A stretch of 6,811 nucleotides of DNA from Treponema sp. (lineage in GTDB: Bacteria > Spirochaetota > Spirochaetia > Treponematales > Breznakiellaceae). The notes under the pieces were generated by a model that did not search any database, was not told the DNA's origin, and saw only the letters and a list, made by a program, of their open reading frames with translations. Both the position numbers and the translations under genes were made by a program. Below, piece after piece: positions 4,905-6,811 of the stretch. How positions within the stretch are numbered: the first letter of the stretch is position 1; the number at the start of each line of letters is the position of its first letter. The stretch is from assembly GCA_031263435.1 (NCBI GenBank), contig JAISFT010000064.1, positions 1-6,811 on the forward strand, given 5' to 3'.

Positions 4905-6436
4905 ACAGCGGGATTCTTGCCCTCCGGCGGAGGAGCCTCTGGGAAGCGGCGGACTCGGGCCTGCTCCTGTGGCGGCGGAATCTGGGCTATCTTATTCCCT
5001 TTTTTGCGCTTCCCTTTTGGATCTGCGCGTTTGCCCTTCTTTCTTTTAGTCTGTCAAAAACGGCCCCGCCCTCCGGTTCATTTGGTAATTTCCCGCTGCT
5101 CCGCGCCTGGTTCATCCTGTGGTGGCTCAACCCCCTGTTTGACCGCTTTATCCTCCATGTGGTTGCCGCCCGCTATTTTGAACCCCATTCCTCTTTCCCC
5201 GGCCTGTTTCGCGGCCTGGCGGGCAGCATCTGCCGCGGCCTGCCGGGGGATCTTCTCTGGCGGCGTTTCAGCCCCTGGCGGGCGGCGGTGATGCCCCTCA
5301 GAGTTCTTGAGCGGGCGGCGGTCCGAAGCAGGCGGACCGGGAAACGGCAGCGGGTGGTAAACCGGAAGCGGGCCCTGTCCGGCGGGGGGCTCCATTTTTG
5401 TATCTTCCTTACCGTCTGGTGCCCTCTGCTCCAGTGGATACTGATCGCGGGGGAGACCTTCTTTGTTTTTTTGATTTCCCAGCAGTTCAACCTGACTCTG
5501 CCGGGTTCCGGCAATCCCTTTGCGCTGGGGGGGCTCTACTATTACACCCTCTGGTGTGTGAATTATCTGGTGGTGGAAAGTCTGTACGTGTGCATGGGTT
5601 TTGGCCTTTACCTGAACAGCAGGGTGGAAGTAGAAGGCTGGGATATAGAGCTCCTGTTCCGGCAATTTGCGGGCCGCCGCCGGAAGGCCGGGTTCCCGGC
5701 CCTGCTGCTCTTTGCCCTGATACTGATCCTGCCCCATCCGCCGGGGATTTTTGCGCAGAGTCCCGTCCCCGATTCCGTGCCTGGCACCGGGCTTCTGCTT
5801 CCCCCGGTGGTGGGGGAATCCATGCCAGCGGAGAGTCTGCAGGAGATTCTGCAAAGCGACATGGGAGGCGAGCGGAAGGTCTGGAGTATCCGCTCCAAAG
5901 ATCAAGACGAGGATACCGGCAGGAATAGTTTTATTTCCCGCTTTTCTTCCCCGCTTGCCTCGTTCCCCTGGCTGATTTTTTTCCGGGTTCTTCTGATCCT
6001 GGCCCTCGCTGCCCTGGCTCTGAGCTGCGGAATCTACGTGTACCGCCGGAGGCGCCTGGCCCTTGCGGCCAAACCGCCGGAAAGCCTTGTTTCTCCCCAA
6101 ATTCCCGCGCCGGAATTGCTTCTGGAAGAGGCCGGCCGCGTCTACCGCCGGGGATTGGTCCGGGAAGCCTGGGCCCTTTGCTACCGGGCCTCCCTTGAGG
6201 CCCTGGCCCGGTACCGCCTGATCCGCTTTCCCCCCGGGGCCACCGAGTACCGCTGTCTGGCCCTGGTCCGCCACCATCAGGGGGGCCGGGACCCCGGCGG
6301 GGTGGACAGCTTTGCCGCGCTTATCCGCCATTGGGTGGCCCTTGCCTACGGCGGCGTTGAGCCCCCCGGTGGGGCCTTTGAGGAAGCCCTGGCCTGGGCT
6401 GGTTCCCTTAACAGACCGGGGGCCGTCCATGATTAG
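4898..6436 (+). CDS. DUF4129 domain-containing membrane protein
   Basis: 512 residues; the start overlaps the SpoIIM-like gene by seven bases and has no strong Shine-Dalgarno sequence, so coupling is likely. The N-terminal half is an integral membrane domain: LRRRSLWEAADSGLLLWRR (9-27), segments about 31-52, 67-90, 164-195 and 213-240, and a closing motif YLNSRVEVEGWDIELLFRQ (238-256). FSPWRAAVMPLRVLE (124-138) is a conserved cytoplasmic piece of this family. A further hydrophobic segment (265-287, ending IFAQSP, signal-peptide-like) is followed by a periplasmic stretch of about 65 residues and a last membrane segment (356-380). The cytoplasmic C-terminus (about 405-505) is the DUF4129 domain: helix VYRRGLVREAWALCYRAS, then YRCLALV and the hallmark LIRHWVALAYGG (475-486). 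DUF4129 proteins are commonly linked to MoxR ATPase/DUF58 loci; their molecular role is unknown. The length suits the full-length versions. Confidence 0.85.
   Translation: MLNSGILALRRRSLWEAADSGLLLWRRNLGYLIPFFALPFWICAFALLSFSLSKTAPPSGSFGNFPLLRAWFILWWLNPLFDRFILHVVAARYFEPHSSFPGLFRGLAGSICRGLPGDLLWRRFSPWRAAVMPLRVLERAAVRSRRTGKRQRVVNRKRALSGGGLHFCIFLTVWCPLLQWILIAGETFFVFLISQQFNLTLPGSGNPFALGGLYYYTLWCVNYLVVESLYVCMGFGLYLNSRVEVEGWDIELLFRQFAGRRRKAGFPALLLFALILILPHPPGIFAQSPVPDSVPGTGLLLPPVVGESMPAESLQEILQSDMGGERKVWSIRSKDQDEDTGRNSFISRFSSPLASFPWLIFFRVLLILALAALALSCGIYVYRRRRLALAAKPPESLVSPQIPAPELLLEEAGRVYRRGLVREAWALCYRASLEALARYRLIRFPPGATEYRCLALVRHHQGGRDPGGVDSFAALIRHWVALAYGGVEPPGGAFEEALAWAGSLNRPGAVHD
5777..5790. repeat. 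Second copy of GTGCCTGGCACCGG
   Basis: Exact 14-base match to 181-194, with GTGCC-T-GGCAC dyad symmetry. Here it lies in the coding sequence for the poorly conserved periplasmic stretch of the DUF4129 protein (reading VPGTG). It may be chance in GC-rich DNA or a dispersed element tolerated in a variable region. Confidence 0.4.
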
Positions 6437-6811
6437 GGGCGGTTCAAAGGGGGGCTACTCAAAGGGAGGCTACTCAAAGGGAGGCTACTCAAAGGGAGGC
6501 TACGGGATTTTTTTTATGATCGCCGTCCTTGTCCTGGCCGCGCTGGTCATTTTCCTGATCAGCCGTTTTGAGCTATACGAGCGGACCGTCAGGGAGGGAC
6601 CTTCGGCGGAACTGCGATCCAACACCTTCTACATTTTGGGCAGATGGCTTTCCGAAAACGGCCATCCTGTCCGTTTTTCCCCCCACTGGGCTGGCATAAA
6701 CGATCTTGCCCCCCGGGAAGGGGGGCTTCTGCTTGCGGCGTCCTTTGTCGATTGGGACCGGGAGGGGGAATCCCTGCTGTCCTGGGTACGGGAGGGGGGC
6801 GCTCTGGTGGT
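6429..6811 (+). CDS. DUF4350 domain protein, N-terminal part (runs off the window)
   Basis: 127 codons are visible, with no stop before the window ends. The ATG at 6429 overlaps the DUF4129 stop by eight bases, with a weak GGGGG at 6418-6422. The N-terminus is unusual: four SKGGY repeats (residues 6-25) form a basic, Gly/Tyr-rich cytoplasmic leader before a membrane segment (about 27-45, FFMIAVLVLAALVIFLI). The periplasmic domain begins ELRSNTFYILGRWLSENGHPVRF, then GLLLAASFVDWDREGESLLSWVREGGALV. This is the DUF4350 pattern, resembling a glutamine-amidotransferase-like fold in which a leucine-rich helix and a GH-x-V strand precede a strand, an acidic turn and the WVxxGGxLV motif. The neighbours DUF4129 and SpoIIM-like support the call. 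An alternative start at 6516, just after the T-run, would remove the repeats, but its nearest SD-like sequence is 16 bases away. Confidence 0.8.
   Translation, partial: MIRGGSKGGYSKGGYSKGGYSKGGYGIFFMIAVLVLAALVIFLISRFELYERTVREGPSAELRSNTFYILGRWLSENGHPVRFSPHWAGINDLAPREGGLLLAASFVDWDREGESLLSWVREGGALV
6444..6503 (+). repeat. Four tandem 15-bp repeats (SKGGY)
   Basis: TCAAAGGG(A/G)GGCTAC occurs four times head to tail at 6444, 6459, 6474 and 6489; the first copy has G where the others have A. Being 15 bp, copy changes keep the reading frame. Each unit holds an SD-like AAAGGGAGG. It is followed closely by eight T at 6508-6515. Confidence 0.9.

Noticed and set aside
5078..6430. 450-codon open frame on the minus strand
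   Set aside because: It lies entirely opposite the DUF4129 gene, is rich in Gly/Pro/Arg/Lys as expected for antisense reading of GC-rich DNA, and matches no family pattern. The plus frame has clear domains and operon overlaps.

Overview
The window looks like a chromosomal segment of a Gram-negative-type bacterium. My best guess is a termite-gut-type Treponema or another spirochaete. This rests on the gene set (a DUF5362-like gene leading an RDD, SpoIIM-like, DUF4129, DUF4350 operon) and the mixture of GC-rich core genes with an AT-richer, repeat-laden accessory stretch. I could not test it by search. There is no sign of sporulation genes proper; the SpoIIM-like protein belongs to a widespread operon found in non-spore-formers.

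Left part (1-1256) is accessory. It starts with a broken minus-strand remnant of a PIN-domain toxin whose homology stops beside a perfect 13-bp palindrome. Next is a plus-strand gene of about 218 codons that resembles the C-terminal tRNase domain of CdiA-type and phage-type toxins (BECR-fold nucleases), with its own plausible promoter and ribosome binding site. Its last codons run over an intrinsic terminator that points the other way. Positions 944-1256 hold no credible gene but a cluster of hairpins, a nested 65-bp inverted repeat and short direct repeats, which I read as REP/MITE-like repetitive DNA. This part is clearly poorer in G+C than what follows (18 of 60 bases at 721-780 against 39 of 60 at 6301-6360).

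Middle (1257-2601): a minus-strand major facilitator transporter of the LacY/HcaT-like (MFS_1_like) type, diverging from the operon on the right. The divergent intergenic region carries a striking array of about five 9-14-bp units built on ATGCGGCGCAT. The first overlaps the -35 box of a good predicted promoter for the transporter, so the array is a candidate operator.

Right part (2602-6811): a tight, probably translationally coupled plus-strand operon. It encodes a DUF5362-like small membrane protein, an RDD-family membrane protein, a SpoIIM-domain membrane protein, a membrane protein with a C-terminal cytoplasmic DUF4129 domain, and the N-terminal part of a DUF4350 protein that runs off the window. 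In other bacteria this set is normally followed by a MoxR-type AAA+ ATPase and a DUF58 protein. Its molecular job is not established; it is thought to be an envelope-associated MoxR/DUF58 system. The DUF4350 start is odd: four exact-length 15-bp repeats (SKGGY) followed by a run of eight T.
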